Assembly (NCBI RefSeq): GCF_014698755.1
Contig: NZ_JACJTO010000014.1
Coordinates: 32,248-96,247, forward strand
From: Aphanizomenon flos-aquae FACHB-1287
Lineage (GTDB): Bacteria > Cyanobacteriota > Cyanobacteriia > Cyanobacteriales > Nostocaceae
Direction of reading: 5' to 3'
DNA: 64,000 nt
Shown one piece after another: positions 8,825 to 17,130 of this stretch (positions are counted from its first letter, which is position 1; every line of letters begins with the position of its first letter). Made by a program: the position numbers and the translations under genes. The notes below the pieces were generated by a model. The model saw nothing but the letters and a program-made list of their open reading frames with translations. It searched no databases and was not told where the DNA came from.

Positions 8825-9324
8825 GTGTAAACAAGTATAATTCACACCTTATTATATTACCTGAAGATGATCATAATCTCCAAATTGCTAAGGGTTTCCG
8901 TCGATATTTAAACCTTAAAGATGTTATTCAAGTCCTTCCAGTAGCTCGTGGTTGGAAAAAAGTTATGGAAGAATTTGAAAATAATCATATTATTAATATA
9001 CGACAATTTCCAAAAAGAAATATATTATTACTGATTGATTTTGATGATCAAGAAGATAGATTTAGTTATGCAGAAGGTTATATTCCAGAGAATCTAAGAA
9101 ATAGAGTATTTATCCTTGGAGTAAAAATTGAACCAAGAGATTTGAAAAAAGATGTTCTTAGAAACTTTAATCATATTAAAAGTTTTGAGGATATTGGAGA
9201 AGCACTTGCTAAAGAATGCGCTGAAAACAACAATGAATTATGGGGACATCATCTTTTAATACACAATAAACCTGAATTAGAACGAATGATTTTATCTGTT
9301 AGACGATTTCTGTTTCCAAATTAG
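8821..9324 (+). CDS. small TOPRIM-like protein coupled to the ATPase
   Basis: About 167 residues. The start overlaps the ATPase stop as ATGA. An in-frame start six codons earlier, inside the ATPase gene, is less likely. The sequence begins with a beta strand carrying acidic residues (LIILPEDDHN), then an Asp-rich strand LLLIDFDDQEDR at ~75-86. An early acidic residue followed by a DxD motif is how the TOPRIM nuclease fold looks in OLD-type and DUF4276/DUF4435 partners of ATPases. No named family could be confirmed by eye. Likely works with the ATPase as its effector. Confidence 0.65.
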   Translation: MSVNKYNSHLIILPEDDHNLQIAKGFRRYLNLKDVIQVLPVARGWKKVMEEFENNHIINIRQFPKRNILLLIDFDDQEDRFSYAEGYIPENLRNRVFILGVKIEPRDLKKDVLRNFNHIKSFEDIGEALAKECAENNNELWGHHLLIHNKPELERMILSVRRFLFPN

Positions 9325-9338
9325 ACTAAAAAAACAAT

Positions 9339-9890
9339 ATGCTAGAACAAATTAATCAAGTCGCTTTTGCTGTAATTCTCGTAATCATTGTTTATATCAT
9401 TCTGCGGTTTTTATTCCCAGCAAATAATCAAGATATACCTATTAATAATCAATCTGTAACTTCTCCCGACACAGAACAAAAAATCAGAGATTTAGAAATT
9501 CAATGTCAACGACTCAGGGAGGAATTAAAACAACAATCTCAACAATTACAAACTGATTTTCAACAGGAAACTTTTCCCCAATTACAACCTTTACTCAGTA
9601 ATTATCCCACAGTTAAAAGAATGGCTTTAGCTAAACCCGAATTACCCGCTAAAAACCTAATTTCCCTATTTACATCTTTAGATAATTTAATTACCAATTG
9701 GGGTTATACTGTCATTGGGGAAACTTGGGAACAAGTTAATTATAATCCCCAATTACATCAAGCTGATAGTGATGATATTCAAGAAGGGGAATTAGTATAT
9801 ATTCGTTTTATTGGTTATCAAAATGGTGATACAATCCTCTATCCTGCAAAAGTTAGTCGCACTCTTCCACCAGGATTCAATAATACTTAA
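9339..9890 (+). CDS. membrane-anchored GrpE-like protein
   Basis: A 183-residue protein. It has one N-terminal membrane helix (residues ~8-26, rich in V/I/L), a charged coiled-coil-like stretch (~50-85) and a C-terminal beta region (ETWEQVNYNPQLHQ, GELVYIRFIGYQNGD, YPAKV). That region resembles the GrpE beta domain, in which 'FDP-H' and 'V-V---GY---D-VLRPA-V' are conserved. The 31524-32189 protein shares this C-terminus. GrpE exchanges nucleotide on Hsp70, and an Hsp70-family gene follows 160 bp downstream, supporting a dedicated pair. The GrpE relation is judged by eye. Confidence 0.6.
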   Translation: MLEQINQVAFAVILVIIVYIILRFLFPANNQDIPINNQSVTSPDTEQKIRDLEIQCQRLREELKQQSQQLQTDFQQETFPQLQPLLSNYPTVKRMALAKPELPAKNLISLFTSLDNLITNWGYTVIGETWEQVNYNPQLHQADSDDIQEGELVYIRFIGYQNGDTILYPAKVSRTLPPGFNNT

Positions 9891-9901
9891 ACTCATAAAT
9901 T

Positions 9902-10043
9902 TGTAGGTTGGGTTGAGGAACGAAACCCAACATTTACTGCTTACAATTTTTTAGATCATACATTTATTCTGTCTTAACCCAACATCAAGATATCAATTAT
10001 CTATCATTTTTGTTGGGTTGCGCTTCGCTTAACCCAACCTACT
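9902..10043. repeat. pair of inverted 'taggttgggtt' repeats
   Basis: GTAGGTTGGGTTGAGGAACG at the left and its reverse-complement relative (GCTTAACCCAACCTAC) at the right enclose the gap between the GrpE-like and Hsp70 genes, with further AACCCAACAT/TGTTGGGTT words inside. It could fold into a long hairpin. The same words recur at 25310-25345, so this is a dispersed cyanobacterial repeat rather than a gene-specific site. Confidence 0.7.
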
Positions 10044-10049
10044 TGAATT

Positions 10050-11636
10050 ATGACAACTATTGCAATTGATTTTGGTACAAGTAATACTGTAATTAGTATT
10101 TTAGAAGCTGATACTCAATTACCTAAAAGCTTACGTTTTCCTAATTTATCCCGTGTATTTGTCGGTGTAACTCCTCAAGGTGAAAGATTAGAATATCCCG
10201 TTATTCCTAGTTTAATGTTTATTAAATCAGGTAATAATATTATATTAGGTGAAGGTGTGAGAAATCAACGTTTAGGACTTTCTCAAAGTTATCCTCCTGA
10301 AAGATTATTTAAAAAGTTTAAACGCGATTTAGCTGGAGATTATCAACCACCAGCAATCCAAATTGATGGTATAAATTATAATGCTATTTGTGTTTCTGAG
10401 TTATTTATCCAAACTATTTGGACAGAAATAAAAAGGCAAAATATCCAACCTAGTCATTTAATTTTTACTGTTCCTGTTGGTGCTTTTGAACGTTATTTAG
10501 ATTGGTTTCGAGATTTAGGGACAAAATTAAATGTTCCTCAAGTATCAGTTATAGATGAATCTACAGCAGCAGCTTTAGGATATGCTGTAAAACGCCCTGG
10601 TAAGTTAATTTTGGTAGTAGATTTTGGTGGGGGAACTCTCGATTTGAGTTTGGTTAAAACTATGACTAATTCTCATGAAAATAACAGTTTACGCGCTGAG
10701 GTTTTAGCTAAGTCGGAAGCCTATGTAGGTGGGGAAGATATTGATGTTTGGATAGTTGATGATTATTTGCATTCTCAAAATTTAACCCCGGAACAAGTTG
10801 GAAAAATTGGTTATCAAAATTTATTAGAAATTGCGGAAAGATTAAAAATTCAATTATCAAAAAATCAATCTGTAGCTGAAAGTTGGTTTGATGATGAATC
10901 TTTTATGTCTTATGAATTAAAAATTAATCGTGAAAAATTAGAGGAGATTTTAGAATATAGACAATTTTTACAACAGTTACGAGATACCTTAGATGAAGTT
11001 TTAGCTTCTGCTTTAAGAAAGGGTATTAGTAAAAATGATATTGAACAGGTTTTGTTAGTAGGAGGAAGTTGTTTAATTCCCGCAGTTCAACAATTAATTA
11101 TTTCCTATTTTGGTAAAAATAAAGTAAAATTAGATAAACCTTTTGATGCTGTGTGTCATGGTGCATTAGCAATAACGCAGATTACCGAAATAGATGATTT
11201 TCTCCGTCATAGTTACGCGATTCGTTTATGGGAAAATTATAGCAAAAGTTATATTTATCATCGCTTATTTACCAAAGGTGAAAAATATCCTTGTCAACGT
11301 CAAGAATGGTTAAATCTGCAAGTTGCAAATAATGGACAAAAAGAGATTCGTTTAGATATTGGTGAATTAGGTGATATGTCACAAACAGAAATTGCGTTTG
11401 ATGCTTCGGGAAGAATGACTTCCAGTACTCTCCAACATCAAGAAAGTTACCGTTCCCTAGATAATCAAAATCAACAGGTTTGTGTGGCAAAACTTAACCC
11501 ACTAGGTGAAGCAGGAATGGATAGAATATCGGTGTTATTTGAGGTAGATTCTCGACGGATTTTATTAGCAACTGTGAAGGATTTATTGACGGGAAAAGTT
11601 CTAATTAATAGGGGAGAAATTTATAAGTTGACATAA
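10050..11636 (+). CDS. Hsp70/DnaK-family ATPase
   Basis: A 528-residue protein. It has the Hsp70/actin-fold ATPase: phosphate 1 IAIDFGTSNTVISIL at residues ~3-17, SVIDESTAAALGYA (~170), phosphate 2 VVDFGGGTLDLSLV (~190-203) and the adenosine motif VLLVGGSCLIPAVQQ (~340). Residues after ~385 form a short, divergent substrate region, so this is not canonical DnaK (over 600 residues with an EEVD-like tail). Probably a specialised chaperone served by the GrpE-like protein encoded just upstream. Client unknown. Confidence 0.88.
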   Translation: MTTIAIDFGTSNTVISILEADTQLPKSLRFPNLSRVFVGVTPQGERLEYPVIPSLMFIKSGNNIILGEGVRNQRLGLSQSYPPERLFKKFKRDLAGDYQPPAIQIDGINYNAICVSELFIQTIWTEIKRQNIQPSHLIFTVPVGAFERYLDWFRDLGTKLNVPQVSVIDESTAAALGYAVKRPGKLILVVDFGGGTLDLSLVKTMTNSHENNSLRAEVLAKSEAYVGGEDIDVWIVDDYLHSQNLTPEQVGKIGYQNLLEIAERLKIQLSKNQSVAESWFDDESFMSYELKINREKLEEILEYRQFLQQLRDTLDEVLASALRKGISKNDIEQVLLVGGSCLIPAVQQLIISYFGKNKVKLDKPFDAVCHGALAITQITEIDDFLRHSYAIRLWENYSKSYIYHRLFTKGEKYPCQRQEWLNLQVANNGQKEIRLDIGELGDMSQTEIAFDASGRMTSSTLQHQESYRSLDNQNQQVCVAKLNPLGEAGMDRISVLFEVDSRRILLATVKDLLTGKVLINRGEIYKLT

Positions 11637-11843
11637 ATAAAATAATACAAGTGTTCCTATGATAAAAAATGCAATGCTTCTATAATTTTAATCATATCTA
11701 TAATAATATAATTATATTGTTACTTAACTTTTTTGACAAGATCAATTACTATTGATGGTTGCGTAGTCCAAAACAAATCAATTTTATAAAACTTGCATTT
11801 GTGAGACAATTTCTCTGTTGAATTAAAAATAATTGTTAAATCT

Positions 11844-12680
11844 ATGAGCAATCAAGGTTCTATTCCCGTTATCATTAACGGTGCTGCTGGTAAAATGGGA
11901 CGCGAGGTAATTAAAGCAGTAGCCCAAGCATCTGATTTGATTTTAATGGGTGCAATTGACACAACTCCCGAACATCAAGGTAAAGACGCTGGGGAACTAG
12001 CGGGTTTAAGTGAACCCCTGGAAGTACCAATTACCAATCAATTAGAGCCAATGTTAGGGTATGTGGCCGGAGAAAGACAGATGCAACCGGGGGTATTAGT
12101 TGATTTTACCCATCCTGATGCAGTTTATAATAATATTCGCAGTGCGATCGCCTATGGAATTCGTCCAGTGGTGGGAACTACAGGTTTAAGTCCCGCACAA
12201 CTGGAAGAATTAGCCGATTTTGCGGAAAAAGCCAGTACCGGTTGTTTAGTTATTCCTAACTTTTCCATTGGTATGGTACTACTCCAAGAAGCCGCTGTGA
12301 GAGCTTCCCAGTATTTTGATCATGTAGAAATTATCGAACTCCATCATAACCAAAAAGCAGATGCTCCCAGCGGTACAGCCATTCAAACAGCCCAATTATT
12401 AGGCGAATTGGGTAAAACCTTTAACACTGCTATTGTGGAAGAAACGGAGAAAATAGCCGGAGCTAGAGGCAGTTTAGCAGACGAAGGGATTAGAATTCAT
12501 AGTATCCGCTTACCAGGGCTCATTGCCCACCAAGAAGTGATTTTCGGCGCAGCAGGGCAAATTTACACCTTACGTCATGATACCAGCGATCGCGCCTGTT
12601 ATATGCCAGGAGTATTATTAGCCATCCGCAAAGTTAATCAGCTAAAGTCATTAGTATATGGATTAGAAAAAATACTTTAA
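11844..12680 (+). CDS. dapB: 4-hydroxy-tetrahydrodipicolinate reductase
   Basis: Reduces the dihydrodipicolinate precursor with NAD(P)H on the path to diaminopimelate and lysine, in the cytoplasm. The 278-residue length is normal. The Rossmann motif [10 protein letters not shown] lies near residues 13-22, and the catalytic segment [15 protein letters not shown] (~166-180) holds the family's His-His and Lys. [10 protein letters not shown] and GTTGLSP are further family signatures. It stands alone after a ~200-bp A+T-rich gap and is followed at 30 bp by a membrane protein gene that may be cotranscribed. Confidence 0.97.
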   Translation: MSNQGSIPVIINGAAGKMGREVIKAVAQASDLILMGAIDTTPEHQGKDAGELAGLSEPLEVPITNQLEPMLGYVAGERQMQPGVLVDFTHPDAVYNNIRSAIAYGIRPVVGTTGLSPAQLEELADFAEKASTGCLVIPNFSIGMVLLQEAAVRASQYFDHVEIIELHHNQKADAPSGTAIQTAQLLGELGKTFNTAIVEETEKIAGARGSLADEGIRIHSIRLPGLIAHQEVIFGAAGQIYTLRHDTSDRACYMPGVLLAIRKVNQLKSLVYGLEKIL

Positions 12681-12712
12681 AATTGCGATTTTTCCATCTC
12701 AAAGCCAAAAAT

Positions 12713-13390
12713 ATGATCGTTCCCCTAACTCGCCAAAAATTTGAACAAATCATTCCCCTGGTTGCCTCTGGACCACAATATAAATACTATTGGGGAAAGT
12801 TAAGCAATTTTGTGCAGCGGATACTAATTTCTGTAGTTACCCTAGCTGTGCTATTGCTCATGCAATTCTTGTTTAGATTGGAATTTGGGTTAATCTTCTT
12901 TTTTGGAGTATTTGGTGCTTTCTTTTGGCTTTGGTATCCCGTATTTCAAGCAAGTATCCGCAATGGAAAATGCCGCCGTTATAAATACAGTGGCTTTTTC
13001 CGGGGACGAGTGCTAGACTGGTGGATCACAGATCGGTTAATGGGCAAACAGGAAACCGTTAACGGCAAAGGTGAGTTAGTCATCATCGAAAACCGCGAAA
13101 AGCGGATTAACTTAGAAATAGGTGACGAAACGGGATTTAGTGTTGAGTTTGAAGCCCCATTACGCAACGCCCACAAAGTCATTTCTCGTGGTCAAATAGC
13201 TGAAATGGTGGTCATGTCAAATAGCCCTGATTTAAGCACCATTGAAGAATTTAGCGACATATATATTCCTAGTCGTGATCTATGGGTAAGTGATTATCCT
13301 TATGTACGTAAGGACTTTTTTAATGAAGTTAGTGTCCGCTTGCGTGCAAACCAGGAAAGAAAACCCCGCCGCCGTTCACCGAAGACATAG
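12713..13390 (+). CDS. conserved cyanobacterial membrane protein
   Basis: About 225 residues. Two adjacent hydrophobic helices (residues ~38-58 and ~62-82) are followed by a soluble C-terminal domain of ~140 residues. That domain contains YRYKYSGFFRGRVLDWW-like basic/aromatic wording and ends in an Arg-rich tail. The frame also offers a TTG at 12683, but the ATG at 12713 is preferred. I do not recognise a function; similar proteins are sometimes labelled as phosphate transporter permeases without good basis. A strong terminator follows 45 bp after the stop. Confidence 0.75.
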   Translation: MIVPLTRQKFEQIIPLVASGPQYKYYWGKLSNFVQRILISVVTLAVLLLMQFLFRLEFGLIFFFGVFGAFFWLWYPVFQASIRNGKCRRYKYSGFFRGRVLDWWITDRLMGKQETVNGKGELVIIENREKRINLEIGDETGFSVEFEAPLRNAHKVISRGQIAEMVVMSNSPDLSTIEEFSDIYIPSRDLWVSDYPYVRKDFFNEVSVRLRANQERKPRRRSPKT

Positions 13391-13434
13391 GGATAGGGAA
13401 TAGAGTTTAATCTCAGGGGATAAGCACAAGTTGG

Positions 13435-13485
13435 AAAAGTCAGATAAGTTCACCGGGGAACTTCTGACTTTTCTGGCTTTTTTTA
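13435..13485 (+). terminator. strong rho-independent terminator
   Basis: A long stem of AAAAGTCAG paired with CTGACTTTT, extended inside by AAGTTC paired with GAACTT around an ACCGGG loop. A run of seven T follows shortly after. It ends the dapB/membrane protein unit and insulates the repeat-rich gene starting at 13526. Confidence 0.88.
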
Positions 13486-13525
13486 TGCTATATAATTAAC
13501 TAATTCTCCAAAATATACTTAAATT

Positions 13526-15847
13526 ATGAGTGATTTACAAAGTCAAAATCCACTGAATGCTAACGCTAATCTCGTCGGTATTGGCATGGATAATCAACTA
13601 TGGACAAGAAAAAATTACTTAACCAGTAATTGGGAACATATACCCAATAGTGGCTTGGTTTTGGCGATTACCTTTATGCCTGATGGTACTCTGGTGGGTA
13701 CTGGCATGGATCATCAATTATGGACAAGAAAAAATTACTTAACCAGTAATTGGGAACATATACCTAATAGTGGGGCAGTTTTGGCGATTACTGCTATGCC
13801 TGACGGTACTCTGGTGGGTATTGGCATGGATCATCAACTATGGACAAGAAAAAATTACTTAACCAGTAATTGGGAACATATACCCAATAGTGGGGCAGTT
13901 TTGGCGATTACTGCTATGCCTGACGGTACTCTGGTAGGTATTGGCATGGATCATCAATTATGGACAAGAAAAACCTTAACCAGTAATTGGCAACATATAC
14001 CCAATAGTGGGGCAGTTTTGGCGATTACCTTTATGCCTGACGGTACTCTGGTAGGTATTGGCATGGATCATCAATTATGGACAAGAAAAACCTTAACCAG
14101 CAATTGGCAACATATACCCAATAGTGGGGCAGTTTTGGGTATTGCATATTACCCAGCCGTGCGCCAACCAGTGCTAAAACCTTTAAATGGGCAAATTGTT
14201 GTTAATGCAGATGAATGGACACTAAGCAATCAAGGTTTCCAAAAAGCCCCTGATACAGCCACATTTGTGACTAATATTGCCCAATACTTTGTTGGTGACG
14301 AAAAAAGTAAATTTCATGTACTTTCCAATAATTTCGGTTTAACTCAATCTTCTTTAGAGCAAACAATGACCAAAGCAGGTCATACTTGGACTAAAGGAAT
14401 GAATATCCCCATTGATTTAGCAACCCTTTCTCAATATGATGCTGTTTTTGTCGGTGGCGATCCTGTTAATAATCAAGTCTTAATTGATTATGTGAAGAAT
14501 GGTGGCAAAGTTTATCTCTGCGCTGGTACAGGTCAAGGAGGCTCACAAACTGAAGCCAACAATTGGAATACTTTTCTCGCTGCATTTGGTCTAAAATATG
14601 GGGGTTCATATAATGGAATTAGCGGAAATTGTCCCGTTAATCAAAATCACCCTCTATTTGCAGGAGTAAAAACCATTTATCAAGATAATGGTAACTCTAT
14701 TGTTGATTTACAACCGGATTCGCCACTTAATCAAGTTATCCTTACTCATAGTAGTGGACAAGGGCTAATCGCTACGGCTAAATTTATTAAAACCCCTGCA
14801 CCTGTACCAACTCCCGCGCCTGTGTCACCAGTTGATGTAACTCCTGTACCAACTCCTGCACCTCAACCAACTCCCGCGCCTGTGTCACCAGTTGATGTAA
14901 CTCCTGTACCAACTCCTGCACCTGTACCGACTCCCGCGCCTGTATCACCAGTTGATGTAACTCCTGTACCAACTCCTGCACCTGTACCAACTCCCGCGCC
15001 TGTGTCACCAGTTGATGTAACTCCTGTACCAACTCCTGCACCTGTACCAACTCCCGCGCCTGTACCAACTCCCGAAACTTTAGTAACTGACTCGGAAGAA
15101 TTTACCATCACTGCCACGACAAATGTAACTATTTCCAAATTAGTTTATAAAGGTGCAGTTAAACGCACTCAAGCCGATGAATATATAGAGATTAGCAACT
15201 TAGGTAATAGTCCTGCTAATATCTCTGGGTGGAAAATAACTTCTGCGGCTAGTTCTAAGCAATTTTTAACCTTCCCACCAGGAACTATCTTAGAAGGTGG
15301 TAAGAGTTTCCGCATTTACACGAATGAAGTACATCCTGAAACAGGTGGTTTCTCCTTTGGTAGTAAAACTGCTATTTGGAATGATGCAGGGGATGAAGCT
15401 AAACTTTTTGATACCGCAGGAAGCAATGTTTCCACTTTAGCTTATGGGAAAAATACCGTTGCTGGCATCAAACAAAAGTTAAAAGTTCCTCAATTAAAGT
15501 TTGTGGCTACTCATACTTTAATTAACAAACAAATGGCTTTAGGCGGAAAAGTCACATTTACCGAAGCTTTATCTTCAGCAATTCAGAGTTTTCTTGAAGA
15601 TGATAGTAATGCTAAAAATCCTTTGGCATTAATTCTTAAAGATCCCACAGCTTTTGGTTTAGCTGCTGGTGCTACTAAAGCAATGGCTACTGAAAAGTTG
15701 CGTTCTTATCTGAACGAGGGCGGAACATTGAGTTTACTTCCTAATGCTAAAAGTAGCACAGAAGTGGATAAAAATTGGATTTTTGAGCTATCACTGGCAG
15801 CATTTGCAGGGAAAACCTTCTGTGCAGTTGTTACCGAAAAATTTTAG
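13526..15847 (+). CDS. large multidomain repeat protein: tectonin-like repeats, Pro-Thr linker, lamin-tail domain
   Basis: 773 residues. Residues ~12-210 are five near-identical units of ~38-40 residues (GMDHQLWTRK, NSGAVLAITAMPDGTLVG), resembling the blades of tectonin/tachylectin-type beta-propeller lectins. Residues ~240-415 look like a ThuA/glutaminase-type alpha/beta domain (YDAVFVGGDP, NGGKVYLCAGTG). Residues ~425-510 are a PVPTPAPVSPVDVT linker in 20-residue repeats. Residues ~530-640 match a lamin-tail domain (ADEYIEISNLGNSPANISGW). The C-terminus is unassigned. No signal peptide is visible. Likely a cell-surface or secreted binding protein; domain names are by eye and the ligand is unknown. 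Confidence 0.75.
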   Translation: MSDLQSQNPLNANANLVGIGMDNQLWTRKNYLTSNWEHIPNSGLVLAITFMPDGTLVGTGMDHQLWTRKNYLTSNWEHIPNSGAVLAITAMPDGTLVGIGMDHQLWTRKNYLTSNWEHIPNSGAVLAITAMPDGTLVGIGMDHQLWTRKTLTSNWQHIPNSGAVLAITFMPDGTLVGIGMDHQLWTRKTLTSNWQHIPNSGAVLGIAYYPAVRQPVLKPLNGQIVVNADEWTLSNQGFQKAPDTATFVTNIAQYFVGDEKSKFHVLSNNFGLTQSSLEQTMTKAGHTWTKGMNIPIDLATLSQYDAVFVGGDPVNNQVLIDYVKNGGKVYLCAGTGQGGSQTEANNWNTFLAAFGLKYGGSYNGISGNCPVNQNHPLFAGVKTIYQDNGNSIVDLQPDSPLNQVILTHSSGQGLIATAKFIKTPAPVPTPAPVSPVDVTPVPTPAPQPTPAPVSPVDVTPVPTPAPVPTPAPVSPVDVTPVPTPAPVPTPAPVSPVDVTPVPTPAPVPTPAPVPTPETLVTDSEEFTITATTNVTISKLVYKGAVKRTQADEYIEISNLGNSPANISGWKITSAASSKQFLTFPPGTILEGGKSFRIYTNEVHPETGGFSFGSKTAIWNDAGDEAKLFDTAGSNVSTLAYGKNTVAGIKQKLKVPQLKFVATHTLINKQMALGGKVTFTEALSSAIQSFLEDDSNAKNPLALILKDPTAFGLAAGATKAMATEKLRSYLNEGGTLSLLPNAKSSTEVDKNWIFELSLAAFAGKTFCAVVTEKF
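13560..14145 (+). repeat. five in-frame tandem repeats of ~114-120 bp
   Basis: Nearly identical DNA units, each containing GGCATGGATCATCAATTATG and CATATACCCAATAGTGG. Three units carry the extra AATTACTTA codons and two lack them, a clean six-base length difference. High DNA identity indicates recent duplication or gene conversion. Confidence 0.9.
14790..15075 (+). repeat. 60-bp in-frame tandem repeats coding the Pro-Thr linker
   Basis: About four 60-bp units (CCAACTCCCGCGCCTGTGTC and ACCAGTTGATGTAACTCC in each) plus partial units. They encode the PVPTPAPVSPVDVT linker. Repeat number is likely to vary between strains. Confidence 0.9.
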
Positions 15848-16060
15848 ATTTTGGATTTTAGATTTTGGACCCTAGAATTTTCGGTACAGGTTCCCCGCCT
15901 CTTCAGGGCGGAATTAATCCAAAATACTCGCTGCGCTGCTTACGCTTCGCTAACGCCAATCTAAAATTCTTAAACTCCACACTTGAGGGTGGAGTCAATC
16001 CAAAATCCAAAATCGCAAATCCAAAATTGGCTGACCTGTTAGGCTGTATCGTTCCAGTGT
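15848..16060. repeat. low-complexity and palindromic intergenic repeats
   Basis: Starts with heptad-like ATTTTAGATTTTGG repeats and then has CCGCCTCTTCAGGGCGG and CTCCACACTTGAGGGTGGAG hairpins interleaved with 'aatccaaaatc' words. This is typical dispersed cyanobacterial intergenic repeat matter. Open frames in it have no protein character. Confidence 0.7.
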
Positions 16061-16077
16061 AGGGGATAGCGAAGCGC

Positions 16078-16335
16078 GACCTAGGAATCGCAGTAAGTTG
16101 GATAGAACACAATCAAACACTATTGACTGTGATCCCTAGGTCTGACCGAAAAGACGGGACACAAGCCCCGTCCTTCTAGGACGGCTTTATGTTAAAATTT
16201 GGTCATAGTCGCCATAGGGCATTGGGAGACTTTAAACGGACATGGAGGGACGATAAGACCACTTGTGGCGTGTTTCATTGAAGTGTCAAGAATCACCGCA
16301 CCTTCAGGTCGGTGAGTATGTCAAAAGAAGACTGT
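16078..16335 (+). mobile_element. possible IS200/IS605-type (TnpB-associated) remnant or non-autonomous derivative
   Basis: An inverted repeat (GACCTAGGAATCGCAG at 16078-16093, CTGTGATCCCTAGGTC at 16127-16142) precedes a GACGGG...CCCGTC / CCGTCCTTCTAGGACGG hairpin region. The 3' part, TGAAGTGTCAAGAATC then CACCGCACCTTCAGGTCGGTG and AGTATGTC, resembles the right-end hairpin of cyanobacterial IS605/TnpB elements. No tnpA or tnpB reading frame remains. Assignment rests on word resemblance only. Confidence 0.4.
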
Positions 16336-16342
16336 TTCTCCG

Positions 16343-16972
16343 TTATCTCCCTCCAGTTCTATCCTGTCCATAGGCTTGCCAAGCCAAATCTACCAAGCCG
16401 TGAACAATGGCAGCGGCGACAACGGCGTTACCCTTGCGACCTTCAATAGTGATACAAGGGACTAAGGACTCTTGTAATCGTTCTTTTGCAGTTTGTGAAT
16501 TAATAAAACCTGCTGGGGTGGCAACTATTAAAGCCGGTCTGATTTCTTCGGCTGCAATTAATTCAACCAGCGAGGTTAATGCTGTTTGTGCTTGACCAAT
16601 TACAAATATTCCCTCTGGATAACGCCTAGCTAGGGTTTCAATGCCCCAAGCCGAACGAGTTTTTTCCTTTTGGGGTCGTGTTAGTGCTTCCATGCTGCAA
16701 TATACTGGATTAGCAAATGTATTTTGAATATCATAGGCTATACTTACTTGCACCATTGGTACATCTACGACAATGGTAGTCCGTGCAGCTAGGGACGCTG
16801 CTCCCACTTGCAAGGCCTGTTCAGAAAACCGGATTAAGGATTGATACTCAAAGTCAGATGTAGCATAAATTACGCGCCTAACGATTTCATACTCTGCTGG
16901 TGAAAAAATATGATCACCAATTTCACTATCAATAATTGCCAAACTTTGAGCATCAGTTATGTGCCATTCCAT
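16343..16972 (-). CDS. cobH: precorrin-8X methylmutase
   Basis: Moves the C11 methyl to C12 of precorrin-8X to give hydrogenobyrinate (CobH/CbiC family), in cobalamin synthesis. The 209 residues match the family, with DVPMVQVSI and a C-terminal ALIVATPAGFINSQTAKERL / ITIEGRKGNAVVAAAIVHGL region that is diagnostic. The segment VRRVIYATSDFEYQ occupies the place where classical CobH has a catalytic histidine; here a tyrosine is seen, perhaps a cyanobacterial variant. The gene stands alone on the minus strand, with no cobalamin riboswitch recognised upstream. Confidence 0.92.
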   Translation of the reverse strand: MEWHITDAQSLAIIDSEIGDHIFSPAEYEIVRRVIYATSDFEYQSLIRFSEQALQVGAASLAARTTIVVDVPMVQVSIAYDIQNTFANPVYCSMEALTRPQKEKTRSAWGIETLARRYPEGIFVIGQAQTALTSLVELIAAEEIRPALIVATPAGFINSQTAKERLQESLVPCITIEGRKGNAVVAAAIVHGLVDLAWQAYGQDRTGGR

Positions 16973-17130
16973 TGTTATTTAACTTCTTGTATAGTAGTTT
17001 TCAGCTTATCATCAGTTTCAACCAGTGTTAATAATATCAGTATATTTAAAGATTTATCTCAACCTCCCCTAGCAGACCGAGCGTGAGGGTTTTTGCTGTT
17101 TCAGCTAAACCCTTTTTTTTAAATTAGCAC

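Noticed and set aside
14787..15138. Long minus-strand open frames opposite the Pro-Thr linker
   Set aside because: They only read the 60-bp repeats backwards (VQELVQELHQLVTQ-type cycles) and lie within the well-supported plus-strand gene.
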